NCBI GenBank assembly: GCA_944382805.1
Contig: CALWNS010000082.1
Span: 1 to 6,829, forward strand
Source of the DNA: an uncultured Gemmiger sp.
GTDB lineage: Bacteria > Bacillota > Clostridia > Oscillospirales > Ruminococcaceae
Direction: 5' to 3'
Length of the DNA stretch: 6,829 bases
In this document: piece by piece, positions 6,501 through 6,829 of the stretch
Numbering within the stretch: position 1 is the first letter of the stretch
How the letters are laid out: every line of letters starts with the position of its first letter
Program-made: the position numbers and the translations under genes
The notes under the pieces: generated by a model
Databases searched by the model: none
The model's input: only the letters and a program-made list of their open reading frames with translations
Told to the model about the DNA's origin: nothing

Positions 6501-6829
6501 ACGGGCATATGGAGGCCGTGGGCTACGACCTGTATGTAAAAATGCTGGGCCAGGCCATTGCCGCCGCCCGCGGCGAAGCGCCGGAGCCGGACAAGAGCGA
6601 GTGCCTGGTGGACATTGCGGCCGATGCCTACCTGCCCGAAAGCTATGTGCCGGACGCCGCCGGCCGCATTGAGGCGTACAAGCGCATTGCGGCCATCGAG
6701 ACCGCCGCCGACGCCGAGGACGTGCTGGACGAGCTGATCGACCGCTACGGCGACCCGCCCAAGAGCGTGCAGAGCCTGGTGGACGTTTCGCTGGTGCGCG
6801 TGACGGCCGCCCGCGCCGGCGTGGTGGAG
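3584..6829 (+). CDS. mfd: Transcription-repair coupling factor Mfd, C-terminus cut by window edge
   Basis: ATP-driven DNA translocase that pushes RNA polymerase off DNA lesions and recruits UvrA to start nucleotide excision repair. 1082 intact residues are visible, out of about 1150-1180 in the family. The N-terminal UvrB-like module lacks a working Walker A (FGLPASGRA near 28-36), as usual for Mfd, and carries GQFSIRGEILDLYAP (167-181). The RNA-polymerase-interaction (CarD-like) domain starts near residue 484 (DIAPGDLVVHQNHGIGRYAG). The helicase motor has Walker A GDVGVGKT (637-644), DEEQRFG (738-744, Walker B), LSATPIPRTL (763-772) and QLYQIRGRVGRS (904-915). The translocation motif follows (IRGAGSLLGHSQHGH, from 961). 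The D7 domain begins near 1006 and runs off the edge. ATG 3584 is the first start after an in-frame TGA at 3557. No Shine-Dalgarno is visible upstream, so initiation may be weak or depend on coupling with upstream translation. Confidence 0.97.
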   Translation, partial: MFEQLFLQTEEYKKLASALSGKGACALFGLPASGRALAYAALGRALGRVLCIVTPGEAEATRFAADLHTLGVAAAVFPARDYLLRPIESAGREYEYRRLAVLGDLAGGRLQAVCVPSEGLTQYTVPPADFRANTRTLRPGDTIERAELTALLLGAGYVRRDRVDGPGQFSIRGEILDLYAPDMKAPVRVEFWGDEIDTMHTFDLSTQRRDEAVEKIYVSPAREVLFGAPEAAAEALRAFLKKQRGKRRTAMQAVMAPDLDGLDAGALPPAMDKYLDVRYPVRATLLDHLDDPLLCIEEPASIREADRATAYRRGEEITALLADGALCAGLDELYAAPGWLWAQAGRCRTLLAENFARSLPDQPLKAVVNTPCHSLPAWGGEVSALLDDLAPLRAQGAAVTVLAGTPRAAAGLAGDLRAKGLAVSTDPAAEPAPGLVQVLPGHLSAGCGLPFARYALLTARAFGESAPARRSPKRGKDALNSLTDIAPGDLVVHQNHGIGRYAGIRRMEVQGATKDYLRIEYDKKDVLYIPVTQLDLLSRYTAPGDADKVRLSRLGGGEWTKTRKRVRAATEAMAKELIDLYARRKQAKGYAFPADDTWQGDFEQRFAYEETPDQLTAAAEIKRDMEQPWPMDRLLCGDVGVGKTEVALRAAFKCVMGGKQCAILAPTTILAWQHFNTALARMEAFPIRIGLLSRYRSAKEQKETLRGLRDGTVDIVVGTHRLLSDDVKFRELGLLIVDEEQRFGVKHKEKLKENFVGVDVLTLSATPIPRTLNMALTGIRDLSTIEQPPIERQPIETYVLEYDAGIVAEAIRKELARGGQVYYLHNRVEDIERCAAAVGQMVPGARVGIAHGKMTEEQISSVWQQLLDNEIDVLVCTTLIETGVDVRNCNTLIIEDADRMGLSQLYQIRGRVGRSARKAYAYFTFRRDRVLTEIAAKRLSAIREFTAFGSGVRIAMRDLQIRGAGSLLGHSQHGHMEAVGYDLYVKMLGQAIAAARGEAPEPDKSECLVDIAADAYLPESYVPDAAGRIEAYKRIAAIETAADAEDVLDELIDRYGDPPKSVQSLVDVSLVRVTAARAGVVE

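Noticed and set aside
4748..6508. 586-codon open frame on the minus strand, antisense to mfd
   Set aside because: It lies entirely inside the well-conserved Mfd RNA-polymerase-interaction and helicase region. Its sequence is repetitive and A/G/H/Q-rich, as expected of a third-position GC shadow, with no family resemblance.
1..6829. Phage, insertion sequence, CRISPR, toxin-antitoxin, tRNA or rRNA content
   Set aside because: No transposase or integrase motifs, direct-repeat arrays, small overlapping gene pairs or tRNA-like sequences were seen. The coding sequence is uniformly GC-rich housekeeping genes.

Overview
This window looks like chromosomal housekeeping DNA from a GC-rich anaerobic Firmicute, most likely Clostridia of the Ruminococcaceae/Oscillospiraceae type (the Faecalibacterium/Gemmiger/Subdoligranulum neighbourhood). 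The reasons are a PPDK closely resembling the Clostridium symbiosum enzyme, a glmU-pth-mfd gene order matching the Firmicute glmU-prs-(ctc)-pth-mfd cluster, strong AGGAGG-type ribosome binding sites, and strongly GC-biased third codon positions. The genus is an inference. I see no mobile element, CRISPR array, rRNA or tRNA.

Layout. Bases 1-1798 (minus strand) hold the first 599 residues of pyruvate, phosphate dikinase (ppdK), whose C-terminus lies off the left edge. Bases 1799-2140 are a 342-base divergent intergenic region, AT-rich in its middle. It holds a convincing ppdK promoter, a ppdK leader hairpin, a perfect 11+11 bp palindrome, a second TATAAT box, and a plus-strand leader with two hairpins. 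The second of these is followed directly by six T's just before a ribosome binding site. On the plus strand come a 242-residue left-handed beta-helix protein corresponding to only the acetyltransferase half of GlmU (2141-2869), peptidyl-tRNA hydrolase pth (2893-3489), and mfd, the transcription-repair coupling factor (3584-6829, cut by the right edge after 1082 residues).

How the genes fit together. The plus-strand genes probably form one operon: 23 bases separate the first two and 94 bases separate pth from mfd. They serve cell-wall precursor synthesis (UDP-GlcNAc pathway), recycling of peptidyl-tRNA, and rescue of RNA polymerase stalled at DNA damage. PPDK interconverts pyruvate and phosphoenolpyruvate and is transcribed away from them.

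The most unusual points are the stand-alone GlmU acetyltransferase half sitting where full-length GlmU is expected, the absence of prs next to it, and the structured divergent control region. I found no clearly unprecedented multi-gene system.
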